Of a stretch of DNA of 64,000 nt, positions 25,501 through 40,500 are shown piece by piece. Origin of the DNA: Pteria penguin (taxonomy: Eukaryota > Mollusca > Bivalvia > Pterioida > Pteriidae); the NCBI GenBank assembly GCA_035048485.1, contig CM068588.1, forward strand, positions 29,344,769-29,408,768. The letters are read 5' to 3'. The notes below the pieces were generated by a model that saw only the letters and a list, made by a program, of their open reading frames with translations, was not told the DNA's origin and ran no database searches. Both the position numbers and the translations under genes were made by a program. Position 1 is the stretch's first letter; the number at the start of each line of letters is the position of its first letter.

Positions 25501-28500
25501 CTAATTTGCTATTTCAGATTTTGAAATGTGAATTTACAAAATTTTTTATGTGTCATTGATTGCAATATATAGGGCACATACCATTACATTTGAAAATTTT
25601 GTAAATTTACATTTTGAATACTCCTAATAACATAGTAGCTGGTAACCGGTCATTGCTGGCAAGTAGTCTTTGATCAGCATAATTGAAAAAATCTTGAAAT
25701 CAGGACATACATGTATTGCCATCAGTAGATTAGTTTTGACTTGAGATATCAACAACTGTAAGCAGCAATTTTCAATATATATGACCACATGTATTGCAAT
25801 ATTTGGTTTGTTCTGGGAAAGGTAGTTTTTAATATTTTGTAAGTGTGTTGCCAATGATGTTTACAGGGAGATGCTTGAGATTCTGTTTCCTAGAATCACA
25901 GGTCGCAACTCTATAGTTTTATTTTTTAGGGATCAGCACATGTATGTAATTAATTATTATAAAATCATTAAAACACAGGTTACTGATTGGGACTTTTTGG
26001 TTTGTCTTTATGGATCATTTTTTTGCAACCAAAATATGAAATAAGTTCATTATTAATTAACATATTTATTTTGATTTTAGATCGATTACGAAAAGAGCCA
26101 AAATAAGAAAATGGAGAAGGATTTGAAACGAACCCTGGCAAATCTGGAGGAGGAGAGGGCCAACTCAATAAAACATAAACAGGTGGCTGTCATGCTTATT
26201 AAAGAACAAAAGAAACTCATTGAAAAACTGGTGAAAGACAGAAAAAAGATTACTAGATATGAGGAGCTATTAAAAGAAGAAAAAGATAAAACTACAAATG
26301 TTGTGGAAGGTTTAGTGCAGGAAAGTAAAAAGTCTCTCAAAATGGAAGCTGCCATGGAGAAACAGTTGAGTGATTTTGACGTAGAGAAAGAACAATTGAA
26401 AGGAAAATTAGCTAAAGAGGAAATGAATAGTCGAGACTTAATGTGCCAAGTACAATCGCTGCAACAGCAGGTTGAGATGTTACAAAAACAGTTGATAGCT
26501 GAAAAGGCTGTGAGTAAAGATGCTTTTCAGAGCATCGAGATAAAATCTTCTGCAAACCCCAGTAGAGGACCTACAGAGAAGTATAATGATGCCAGTTTGG
26601 CTGTAGTTAGCCCAACGGTAGGCAAACCTTCTCCTAAATACAACAAACCAATGGCTACAGAGAGTAGTCTGCGTATTACCGAATCTCCAGATCGTAGCAG
26701 ATCTACTATTGAGGGTAATGTGCAAAGGACACGCGCATATGGTATACATCCAGTCTCGAGGTCACCTGACAGACAGTATAATGTTGATGAAGGCTACAGA
26801 GTGGAATCCCCTGAATTACGGATTGCTCCTGTAGGTGCTGCTTCTGCTGATAAATCTGGTGCTGAATCATACAGGACAAGGGTTTCTACATCGAGTCCAG
26901 GAGGAAAAATTCTAACTGTGAATGTTAGTCATCCAAATCCAGCGATGTCTGCAGGAAATATGTCGCCCCGAAAAATGGGATCATCTGGTTCACCAGGGGG
27001 GAGAGGTACTCCCCCACCACTACCTCCAAATAAACCTAATCTCTCCTCACCAACACCGCAACAGCAAAATCCTAAACCTACAGTCCCATCTAGGATAGGT
27101 GTAACAGTGTCAAAAGATCGTGGAGTAGCCTCGACAGGACAGGAGTCTCCCAGTAGTAGTCCAAGGGGAGTTCATATTCCCGTTAGTGTGGTTCATAGTT
27201 CTGGGACAGTTATACCTACAGGCCGTGGTGGGACAGCAAATGTAGACAAGACTTCATCACCACTAAGGAAACCGGCTCAGGTTTGTGTGAATGCTAAATG
27301 AAGAGAAAGACACAAACACTATGTGATATTCCTTACAATGATTTACAACAGTTTTGGACAATTTTTGCAAGTTATATATTGCAAGTGGAATCTCATTTTT
27401 CATTTGATCAAGTTTGCTAATAGAATCTCATTTTATCACCCCAGGTAACGAACTTCTAGAATTTATATTTAAGGAATTTTTAGTCCCTATTTTAAATCAT
27501 TTATGTAGGTTGCTTGGAAAGGTTGTATATGTATGTGTTTTCAGCTTATAATAATTTTCCTGAAGTCCCTTTCATAGGTTGTATATTCAAATGTCAAATC
27601 CTGCCGTAGTAGTTTTTTGAAGGAGTACAAATCTCTATATCAGATAGAGAGGATCAGCTTATACCATGGTACTCACTTACTAGCCAATACATTTACATTA
27701 CTTAGAATCTTATTATACCATGTGTAATATAGAACTTCTGGAAATGTGCAATAAAATTTAGGAAAACACTGATGTCTTTATAACTCTTTCAAAAAGAGAT
27801 TTGAAAGATGAGAGATTAAAACTAATGATGGCAATAATTAAATTTTCAAATAAGTAATAATAAAATTGGTCATATTGGCAGCATTATACAGTCTTGGAAA
27901 TAACTAATATTGTTACATTTCACAGCTTTTGCATTTTTCCCTAAACTTCCTTCTTTTTAGTTTGTGTCTTCTCTCTTCAAACTTTGTTTTATGTTTTGTT
28001 TCAGGTATTTTTTTGTTATCATGTTTGCAGAATATGCACATTTTATCGTTACGTTTGGATGTTTTACCATATCTTTAGTTTGTTATTCTCACTTTCATAT
28101 ATTTTCATGAATTTTGACACCATTTGACTGTTAACTGTTCACTGTTCCACATGTGTTAGTAGTATACTAAAATCCCATTCTGTTAGTCTAATTTTCATCA
28201 ATTTTATTTTATTTTTTGTCGTCAGATATTTCCAAGCTGCTTTTTCAAACCATTGCTTAAAAATTTACCGCGAATTTGAAATGAAGAACGTACACAAATA
28301 CACAGTCATCACTAGTTTTGCACTTGAGTCTTGTCAAGTCACATGTTGGTATGTTGTCACTGATTTGTCGGTGATAGGTGTGAGGAAGTACTGGATGTGA
28401 ATGGTGCTACAGAATCACACTCATTGGTAGATACTAATGATTGTAAACTGTGCAATCAACCTGAAAATAGTCAAACTTGAGTGTCTAGACACCTTATGGT

Positions 28501-31500
28501 AAATTTATACTTCCTTTCCTTCATTTACTTGTTTAAAATTATTTTTTGTAAAGCCTGATAACAGATAGTTGTTTGGAAAGGAATCAAACTTATTCTGAAA
28601 ATTTTTCATGCAGCATTTACAGCAGGTTTCTAAATGCCTGCATATATATAAGGTTTCTAGATGCTCAAGATTTACAGCATTTATAGCTTATATGAATAAC
28701 ACAGAGGATGTGTTTACTATAAAGAAGAAATTTGGGAAATACTTTCGGTTCAACAACAGAATGGTGTGTGAGAATGTGACCTTGTTATGCCCACCATTAC
28801 GAGGTATATCAATTGTTTATAGAGAACTCTTGCTCTCTATCTCTATACATGATTCATCAACTGATAAGCCAGGCCCTCTACAAAGAAAAATTACAAGTAC
28901 ATGTACATGTAAATATGTGTATTAATAATTAAGACTTTATTTTGATTCAGTATCTCTGTACATTGTACTGTAATTTAATGATTGAAAATCTTAATGGTCA
29001 GAATTCAAAATAGATATAAACAAGTCAGTTTATATTTTCAGTCATATTTTGATATTTTTAATGCTTAAGTAAATTTCGGAAAGCATTACTTTCTAAGACC
29101 AATATTTTTATAAAGTTACATTAAACTTTGTATGAAAGGGATCATCTGTAAATTAAAATTCAAAGTTCAATAGATATTAATAAAAAAAGAACAAATGTTA
29201 TCATAGATATTTAGCAAGACCTTTTTTCTGGTCACATGACCTGTTGTCACATTATCATTGGCAGAGGTAAGAGTAAATGTGAGCTTGGTGTATGTGTACT
29301 ATGTGTAGACCCTTGTATGTGATCACATGTCACTCGGTGTTGTCAGTATACAAACATCCAACACACACTTCACTTGGCATGATTCTCCATAGAGTGTCTG
29401 CACGCCTACCTTCTTGCAAATTTTGCATACATGTTAGTTCTCTAAAAGCTTGTGGTCATTATGGAAAATTGATTTGGGTAATCAGAAAGATCTTTACGTA
29501 AGGTTTAGCTTTGTTACTCATCCTGAATTATTTTATTATTATTAATGCAAGATGCATAATTTAGTGATTAAAATTATTAAGTTTTACATTTATTGTTTCT
29601 TGAAATATTTTTCTTTCATGTGTTTTTATTCAATAATAAAGTTAGAAATATTATTCTGAATGATAAAGTTTTGTTAAAAGAAATTTTATGATAATAGGAA
29701 ATAATAAAAAGGAAATTTTTAATTGATGACATAGAAAAAACGTGAAATAGTTCTCGAATCTCTTCTCTACGTTGTCTGACATATTAAATAGAATTGGCAC
29801 ATCTTTGTTTATTCACTCGATTGCAGATATATACCTTTCTCATTTAGTGATTGCTTGCATTTCTAAGTTTTCATCACTGCATTTAACTACATGCTGCATC
29901 ATGTTTGCCTGCTGCATTTTGTTTCCTGCATGAATGTAGTCATATCTTTTTTTCAGTCTTCGGAACCAGTCAAAGAGGAAATAACTTCTACTCAATCTAA
30001 TACTACGCATGCCGATGCACTAGAATTCTTGGGGCCAGAGATGGCAGATTTACAGAACTTGCTCTCCTCCATCATGTCAGGTAAAAAGACTGAAGTAATA
30101 GGCTGTATAGTCCTTGTATTAGACACATGTAGATGTAGAAAACACAGAACGTTCACTGTGTTACAATCAATGTATCGTGTACATGTGTCACATAGTGTGT
30201 GTGTAGACATCACTATGTGTATTTCTTACTATTTCGTTATACATACTTGGTTTCAGTTCTGACTTTACTTGTCTGTGATGTATGGATAACTTTGTCAGGT
30301 ATTCTGTGCAGCTTTTTCATGATGTGGATTATATTATAATTGTAAACGAGATGTTTGTCTTGACAGGAGTTTTAGAATGATTTTGGACATTGTTGTTTGT
30401 AAACTTCCTTTAGCATAAACTATTTTAATGAACAGATAATTCTTTGACAGGAAATGTCATTCAATGAAAAGTTTTGGTCATATTTAATAATGGTTTCCTT
30501 TTCAATTCTGTCAAGATGGCATCCGTCATATATATTCAGACTTTCTGTAAGGAAAATCAAACAAAAATGTTTTGGGTGGATGGGATGTTTTACATGTTAA
30601 AAGATTTTTTCAAATTTTGGCGACCAGTGTAAATACAATATATATGTGCCAAGTGAAGACGATCTGACCCATGACATAGAGGTTTGTCTTGACCTTGACT
30701 TAAATCATACATCCAGGTCAAGGCTACAGTGACTATACATGTAACAAATATCCTTGGAAAGTAACAGTGGGGATATTTGTCCCATTAGGACTGTTCTAGT
30801 TGGAGCTAAGGTTCTGCAACAATTGATAATCAATAATAAATGGAACAAGGGTCCTCAAAAATGAATGAATATTACTTAATCAGACAAAGGCAGAGCGGTA
30901 CTGTGTAATTGGTGCTACTTCTGGAAAGGGATAAAAACAGAAAATACAAAGCATTTAACCAGACTAGGATCGTATAATACTACATAGCTTCCTCTACATC
31001 AGATTACAGATCTGTTATTAATCAGGTGTCTACAATAGATATTAAATATTTTCAATTAGACAAAGGAGCTGCTCTAGACTTAAGTACATTTGACATGGTT
31101 TTGTGGTGTTTGATATATGTAAAGCTCATCTGCTCACTTGTAGGCCCAGAAATGGAGGAGTTGCAGAGAACCATGTCAATCATGTCAGGTGATGATATAC
31201 ACTTGATGTATCTAGATTTATTTTCTTTCCTGCTGCTAATCCTGACATTTTCCTACATAGAATTACACTGTCTAAAGTTAATATCAAGGTGTTTCCTTAG
31301 AGAGAGGATTCTAGCATCAGAATGCTTTAAGCAGCACACTAAATTCTTGTGTCACCTTTGAAGCTCCACTGAGCCAGATAGGGATCACCATTGTCACAGA
31401 CTCTCTTTGAACTATCTCTCATGCAGGTGACACTACAGTAGTATTACAGTGACACACTTCACTATAGTTTAACAAGAGCAGTATCAATGTGTCATAGTAT

Positions 31501-34500
31501 GCCTGTGCACAAGTAGTGACTGGGATTCATTTTTGTGAGCTTTACTGGTCATGATCAGTCTCCTGCAGTAGCCTGTCGTCCTTTAATCCATCAGTAAATA
31601 ATGTTTGACCATGACTTCTCAGAAATTCATAATGTATTGACATTGTATTGCTCTTAAATATGCCATACAGTTTGCTACATACACTTGCTTTGTCTACTAC
31701 TGGGTATATAAAACCAAGCTCATGAGTTTTATTGAACAAGATTTCAAACTATTTGATTGTGGACTTATTTATAGCCTACTTTAAAGTCACGCTAATGTAC
31801 CTGCAGATACAAAAATCAAAGGGAATTTAATAACCTTTTAGAATGTAAATTATCCATGAATGTGATACCCTAGATGCTGACAGACCTTATCTATGGCATT
31901 TACTATGTATTGATCGCCAAAGCATCTCCCGTATAAATGTCATATTTAATCAGATACATAAACTGATATTACATGAGAGGTCGTCTCATCTTAACACTGC
32001 TCTTATTATAGTTGACATTCTCTTACTGATCATGCCATCCATGCATTCCAGAGATCACATAGTATCTGTAGTCACTGTAAGTTGGAGTTGCTATGGTAAC
32101 ACAGGATGCTGCCTTTTTTATGTTTAATCAGTACATGTATGTGCACTCCTCTTCTGAAAATAATACTAACAAAAAGTAAAAAAAAAACATTAAATGTCCA
32201 TACTCACCTTCAAATCTGAACTTTGTACATTGAAATTTAAACAAGACCATGTAAAAGCCCCCCAAATAATTTTTTTTTTCAAAATGTTTGTTATATACGA
32301 TAGGAATACATGTTTTTCAGATAATTTTTACAATAAACCTTTTGTATTTGATAATTGAAAGTTTATTTCATCTTTGAGAGAGATAATGAACACATAGTCA
32401 TGCTCAACAGAGATAGAATAATGAATTTATGTGCATTGTTTGAACCTCGTTAAGCCTTCTGTCCTTTGTTTGCCGCATGCCTGTGATGATAACTGATTGG
32501 AACAGCTTACACAGTATAATATCTCCCCTTACTGCATGACTCTTGATTCCTGTCTCAGATTACAGATGATTGATTATATTAGATATATTTTTAAAAGAAC
32601 ATTACCACTGATGCTACAATAAACAACTTCCATAAATGTTATTATTAACTTTGTTTACAGTACAACCATTGAAAGACTATCTGCAAGTGCATATTCAAAG
32701 AGTATTGCTTGTTACTTAAGTGTTTTCCCCAGTATCGTGTTGGTTACCCATTCACAGTCCTACATATATGTAACAAGCAATACATTGTGTCTTTGTAGTA
32801 ATCAATCAGTAGCATTTTGCATGTGCATGACTTGACATATTAAACAGAACGCAATGTTGTAGAGCGTCAATATGATTAATTTTATCATTGATAAGATTAA
32901 ACTGTAATACCAACAATGATGTTTGATTATCAGATATATCTTGGTCTTACATATATATTAAAAAATTCCCTGCATCTTTCATATTGAGCATCTTCTAGCA
33001 CCAGCACAGATGTGTTTTGCCTTAGTTGGACCATGGTACACAAGTGTTTCACATGTGAAGATCACACTTCAGCATTTTGCTAGCTAATTTTAATGTGAAG
33101 AAAATAGTGCTTTTATGATTTGATTTTGAAATTTTCTGTATTTATCAAGTTTATGAAGTATTACTTTATTTAATGAAAATTAGTAAATTTGTACATTATT
33201 TAAATTGGTAATCAATGAATACTATTCATAGCTCATACTGGTAATCATTAAGTACAGTCATTCAATGAACAAGCCATCACAGTTATATTTTTTGGAAATG
33301 GATATCTTTCGATATACATGTACATGTATATATATTTAAACACAATGCAATGTTGTAAATGTATATATATTTATATATTGGTGGTGATTTTTTCCCCATT
33401 TTTAACTCAAGAGTGTGGACTGTATATTACATATTATATTTGTTCTTTATTATGTTATTTTAGATTCGGATAGTACGTATCATTTAGATTCCTCATTATC
33501 ATCTGTCACATCAACTGCAAGTTCTTTGTCCTCTGCTGATTTACCTGCCCTACCCATTCTCATGCCTGCCACTAGTGGTTATTCATCACTTTTTCAAAAG
33601 CTTGCCACGGATGTAGATTTATCACCTCTTCACAAGTGTGCTGCGGATGGAAATTTAGAAGCCCTTTGTAGAATGGTTCTAGAAAGGGAAGCTGATGTAA
33701 ATTTACCCCTGAAAGATGGTTCAACACCACTTTTATTTGCTGTTAAAAATGGGAAAAATGGTAGGTATCTTTAAAAGGTGGTTTATACCAGTTTATTTGC
33801 TGCTAAAAATGAAGAAATTTGTTCTTTTTAGATGAGTTCAAGACCACTTAAAATGGTTGTTAAAAATATACCTGGCACATGAATACTTGTGGAAGCAAAC
33901 AAAAGGAAATATTTTGCGTTTTTTAGCTCACTTGAGCCTTTGGCCTATTGTGATCAATCACCGTCCGTCGTCCGTCCGTCGTTAACTTTTCACATTTTCG
34001 ACTTCTTCTCCAGAACCACTGAACAGAATTTGATGAAACTTGATAAGCATGTAGTACTCATGGTCCTCTACAAGTGTTGTTGTTTTTCGTCCGGATTCAT
34101 CAACAGGTGGCACCACCACAGGCAAAAGTAGGTCAAAGAGGGTACCCTCCTTTGACAAACTTCTTCTTCAGACCGGGGGCATACAGAGACAAACCGAATG
34201 CATAGGAATGATCTAGAGGGATGTGTGAAGAAGTGTTGTTATTTTTGGTTCCGTTCCGAAATCAAATTTTTGACGTTTTTTTGTACTTGGTAGTTTTAAT
34301 GCAGAAAAGAGGTATTTTTTTCTTTTAGTAAACATTGATGCATTAATTTGGTTTAATTTGATCATTTTGATGGTAAGAAATACTACTGCGAAGAAAATTT
34401 TTCAATATTTTATGTTTTGGATTTTTTATGAATTTTTTAAGACTTTCAAGAAAAAGGGGGGTGGGATAATTGGTGTAAACATTTCACAGTTTGAACTTTT

Positions 34501-37500
34501 TCTTCGGAACCACTCGCTGGAATTCAATGAAACTTGGCATGCATCAAATACTCAAGGTCCCCGACAAATGTGGTCTCTTTGTTCATCTTTGTCAGGATCC
34601 ATGAACAGGTGGCACCACCACAGACAAAAGTAGGTCACAGAAGGTACCCTCCTTTGACAAACTTCTTATTCAGATCGGGTGCATACAGCGACAAACCGAC
34701 TGCATAGGAATGATTTAGAGGCATATGGGAAGAAGTGTTGATATTTTTGGTTCCATTCCGAAATCAAATTTTTGACGTTTTTTCATTTTTATTTTGGACT
34801 TTGTTATTTTAATGCATTAAAGAGTTATTATTTTCTTTTAGTAAACATTGATGCATTCATTTGGTTTCATTTAATCATTTCTATGGTAAGGAATGCTGGT
34901 GGGAAGGAATTTTTTCAATATCTCGATTTTTGAATTTTTTAAGACTTCCAAGAAAAGGGGGGGGGGACAATTTTTCAAATCTTCAACTTGATCTACAGAA
35001 CAACTTGAAGGATTGTGATAAAACTGGGTAGGATGCAAGTACTCATAGTCCTTTTCAAAGGTTTTGTTTTTTGTGCGGATCATCCAAATTGGTTAACAGA
35101 TAATGCCACCATATCTAAAAGTAGGTCTCACAATGGTACATATACCACTTGGTAATTGAAATATGGAGAGTAGCGGTTCAAATCCAGCTGTGGTCAAAAA
35201 AAATTTTTTTTTCTTTTACACATGTATCTAAATAAGTTTTTAAATGTTTCTCAACACTCGACATATGAAATTAGGAATTTTACGTTTAAGACTTCCAAAA
35301 AAAAGGGGGTGGGGGGGGGGGGGGGGGGGGGGGTTTGGCCATTTTTCACATTTACAACTTTTTCTACAAAACTGTTTGAAGGATTTTAATAAATCTTGGT
35401 AGAAATAAGTCACTTATGATCCTCTTCAAATTCTGTTGTTTTCGTCCAGACCTCTTTACAGGTGGCGCCACCATAGTCAAGAGTAGGTCACAAAAGAGTT
35501 CCCTCGTTTAACAATATTCTTTTTCATACGGGCTGTATACAGAGACAAACAGAATGCATAGAAATGATCTAGAGGGATGAATGAAGATGTATTGTCATTT
35601 TGGTTCCATTCCAAAATCAAATTTTAGAATTTTTTTCGACATTTCTTTGGACTTGATGATTCAATGCAGAAAAAAGTGTCATATTTCCTAGTTAATTGAT
35701 AATGATGATTTCTTATGGACTATTGTAATCATAATTATGGTAAGAATTGTTACTTTGAAAGAATTTTGTCAATATCTCAATTTCTGGATTTTCTATGAAT
35801 TTTTTAAGACTTCCAAATGAGGGTGTATAGGAACAATTCAATCACATTTTTCACTTCTGCTGTTATACCACATGAAAGATTTTAATGAAACATGGAATAC
35901 ATGAAGTACTAAAAGTCCTCTATCAATTTGGTAAATTTCATCCAAATTGGTTAACAGATAATGCCACCATGTCTAAAAAGCAGTTCTCACAATAGTACAT
36001 ATACCACTTGGTAATTGAAATATGGAGAGTAGCGGTTCAAATCCAGCTGTGGTCAAAAATTTTTTTTCATTTCTTTACACATCTAAATAAGTTTTTAGAT
36101 GTTTCTCAACACTTAACATATGAAATTAGGCAATTTTAAGTTAGATCTGGACAATATTTGAAACAATTGTTGTTCATGACCCAGACTTGAAATCAGTCAA
36201 CAAAAGGCCCCACCTAAAGAAAATGACTAACTTGTTGCCCTGAATGACTTCTTGCAGAGACAAAGGAAATGCTTAATATCAAAATCACCTGAATGGATAT
36301 GCAAAAAAGTGTTGTTTTTTATTCTAGCCTGAAATAAAATTTGACATATTTTCAACATCTGTGTTGACTTAGTCACATTAATGCAAAAATAAATGAATTC
36401 TTCCTTCATGTATGACTGATAATCTAGGTACTCAGGTGAGCAATATAGGCCCACTTGGGCCTCTTGTTTGGAAAGCAGACTGATTTAACTTGAGGAAAAC
36501 TTGTGCATATGAATAGTATGTTTGGTTTTGCAAATATATTGGTGTTAAAAGTGTGAGATAGATCTCCTTGATGATATAAGTGTGTATTCTGCTTTGCACC
36601 AGTGAACATGAGTATATAATTCTTGTGATGCTGATGGTATGTACACATACAGTGATACTATGATTCAGTATACAACGTCAAAACTCACCAAATGACTATT
36701 GTAGATTATACATCTCATCTGTCATATAAGATATTCAAATTTTAGGATAGGATTGAACATTGAGGTAAATATGGGCTCTTTTTATATGTATTATAGCCCC
36801 AAAATCAAAGATTTAGGTGCATTTAGTTTTTGGCCTGTCTGTTTGTCTGTGGCAAAAATTTTAACATTTCACATAACTTTTCAACTGTAAGAAATGGGGC
36901 TTTCATATTTCGTATGGGTATTCCTTATGACAAAACCTTTCTGTTGATACAATAACTTTTGATCTCATAACCTTTGACCTACATTTTAAAAACTGTAACA
37001 TTGGTTATAACATTTGAATCGAAAAGATAGGGCTTTCATGTTTCACATGTATATTCCTTGTTACAGACCTTTCCGTCAGTATGATAATTTTTTACCTTGT
37101 GACTTTGACTGTGACCATTGACCTACATTTCAAAAAGTTCAACATTGGTTATAACTTTTGAATCGTGAGAGATTGGATTTCCTTATATCACATTCGTATT
37201 CCTTGTGAGAGGACCTTCTGTCAGTACAGTGAGTTTTGACCTCATGATCTTGACTGTGATGTTTGACCTACATTTTGAAAACTTTACCTTTGGTTATAAC
37301 TTTTGAATCGTAAGAGGTAGGGCTTTTATATATCACATGTGGGGAGTAATCAAGATATAGGACATCACAAAATTTGCTTTATTGGGACTTTGTTGCTACT
37401 GGGGTATTCATGTTTCACAAACATGCCTTGTTTTTGTTTGCAGAATGTGTGAAGTTTCTTCTTGATAATGGAGCAAATCCTGCCAGTGCTGGAGACTCAC

Positions 37501-40500
37501 GATTCAGTCCGCTCCATGCTGCTGCAGCAGAGGGACATGATATGTAAGTGGAAATAAGAAACAGAAAAAGTATATTATCCGTGAAGGTTATTTATGATTC
37601 ATTGTTTCTGTAAATGCTTACCGGTATTATACCCTAGTACATGTGTTATACTCCAGAGTATATTGGTTAACTTCAATCTATCGCTGTGCCTTCCCAGATT
37701 TTAAATTTGAATCTGTATCAGAAGACAATGTGTAAGTGGAAATATTTTGATGAGAGCAGAATAGCTTTGAATGATTGAAAGAAGTAAATTTGATGAGTTT
37801 GATCCAGTTACAAATTCTCATTTAATGGAATATTCAGTAGCCTGTTGCACTGTAGATTTGATTGTAGCTCCTTTTAGCTTCATACCTCTGTTAAAAGCCA
37901 GAGCTCCATTCAAGGTTAGCTGTAACTGTTGACAAAAAAGGAAAGATATTTGCAAAATATTGATTCAAAACTCTAGATACCTTGTATTTGTATTCATAAA
38001 TATGATTGATTGACTGTTGTTTTACGTCTCTCCATGCATCAGATATGAACTTCCGCCAAACATGGTGATGAAATCGCTACTTCATTTAAAAAATAATCTA
38101 CATCATTTCTTAATTTACAACTAACTATACACAAGCCCCTAATGAAGAATCCCTTTATCATATTTTGATGTTGATTGATTGTAGATGTGTGAAGTTACTG
38201 CTAGACCATGGTGTTAATCCTAATGTCAGTGACATCCAGAACTGGACACCACTACACCTTGCTGCTACTCATGGACATGAAGAATGCTGCTATGCACTGC
38301 TACAGTATGGAGCCAAGCTTAATGTCTTCTCAGCTGTAAGAACTTTGTATTGTAGTTTTATGTGGATAAAGTCCATTTGTAAAATTAAAGGGTCAAGTTG
38401 CATTTTTCTTAATTTGATGTTTGGTGAACGTCAGGCATCACCAATTTATTTCCTGACTCTAACTGCTATAACTATTTAGGTATAGTCATGAAACTACAAG
38501 TACATTCTCCCCATGAGTTCAGGATGTGCCCTGTTGATGTTGAGATCAAAACGTCAAAAGTCAAGGTCATAGGTCCTTGATGAGTGAAAATGGTCTCAGG
38601 GCTATAACTGTATTTACATTCCATCTGTTTTTATGAAACTTTTACACGTATACACTTCTTGAGCTGAATATGTTCCCTATTGTTTTCAGGATCAAAAGGT
38701 CAAAGTCATAAAGCCTTGATGAGTGAATATGGTGTCTAGACTATAACTGCATTTACATTCCATCTATTGTCATGAAACTTACATACTCCTCATTAATCAA
38801 GGATTTTCCCTGTGAGTTTTGGGATAAAAAGGTCAAGGTCATGGTGAAAAAGGGTATAAGATCTAGGGTATGAAAACATTATACAACATTGCCCCACTTT
38901 TTTGCGATAGATATATTCAGAGGACATAATTCTTGTGAGAAGCCATATAGATATTATATTTTGATACTATAATAGTCAAGTCAAAGGCTCTAGGAATCAA
39001 AACTCGCATAACAAGGAAATGAAGTCCTGATGATTAAAACATGTTATTCAGTATGTCTGCTTATCTTTCTGACTTGACCTTCGTTTATCACAGACATTTC
39101 ACTATTATATTGGCTTTGTTCACTTGACCATGGTTGTCTCTCTCTTTCCAGACTTCCTGGACACCTTTACATTGTGTGGTCCATGCTGGGCATCATCAGT
39201 GTTTGGATCATCTGTTTGACCATCAGTCCAAACTATGTCAGACCTCTGCAGGACTTGTGACATCTCAGGAACTGCTTGATACACCAGATAGCAATGGCTG
39301 GACTGTAGCTTACATTGCTGCCACAAAATCTTCTACAGTAAGTTGAACTAATGTCATACTTCAATATGTTTTCAAGATCATAGTCAGCTTTTCACCAATA
39401 TTGGTTCCTTGTTCATGAAATCTTAGCAGTAACATAGATTTGCTTCATGTGTAACATAAATGGTAGTAATGATACTAGGATATGGTATGTATTTTAAGTC
39501 CCTCCAAATTACTAATTAGCAGTGTACCACTTTGCTGTCCAGACGATGTTTGTCTCTTTAGGACTGTTCTAATTTATGTGTAGCATAATGTCTACAATTA
39601 GTAATAAACATTTTTTATTTAATTTTCCTAGAAATGTTTAGAGGTCATCTTGAAGTACTGTAACATCAGTCTGACATGTCGAGACCGATGGGGGCGGACA
39701 ATACTTGATGTAGCCACACCTACCTGCCGACAGCTATTGTCACACATAGGTTAGTTATCTGATCATGATGATCAATCAAAGATCACTGTGGAACATGTGT
39801 AATAAATCATTATTCACTTTATTCATGAATCTCAAGTAATGTAAAAAAAAATTCAGTAATGATTTGTTTCAGTTTATGAATTCATTGACATGTTTCTGTA
39901 CATTAATTCCAGGAATTGTAAATAATTGCCTTGGTTATTATTTTGTTATGTTTGTGATTTTATTTTTTTCTGGGAAACTTGATTTGGCTCATGTAGGTGA
40001 AACATAGTGATAGCCTTTTGAAAAACAGGAAAATGCAAAATTAAACCTCTACATATGGTATTCTGTCTATAAACTGAGAAATTTCAGCACCTTGGAATCA
40101 AAGTTACATTTTCTATTTTTCATGCTACTTTCAATGTATTTTCTACCAGCATAAAGACATTCTGTCCAGTAATCTTACCCTGTGTAGCCAGGAATCTGAA
40201 CTTTTCCAGACCTATCCTGGGCTAATCTTTGTATGTCATCAAACAAACACCAAGATATCCCTGAGTTGGTTTGAGATTTTAATATCTGACCTCCTGATTC
40301 AGTGATCGGGAAGGCAACACGCCCTGCGCCATAGTATTTTTCAGACGGAAAATGGCACATTAAACTATCTCCTAGGTGTGCCCAGGTGCACATTATGAAA
40401 ATCTGAGATAGTGTGACATACAAGTCGGCATATCGAGCTCATGAACAGTCAGCCTTCGTGTCGATCTCGTAGGACTACTAAACTTCGAAGTCCGTTATCG

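Noticed and set aside
28608..28925. Plus-strand ORF in CTTNBP2 intron 5
   Set aside because: No acceptor/donor pair in phase 0 and no similarity to CTTNBP2.
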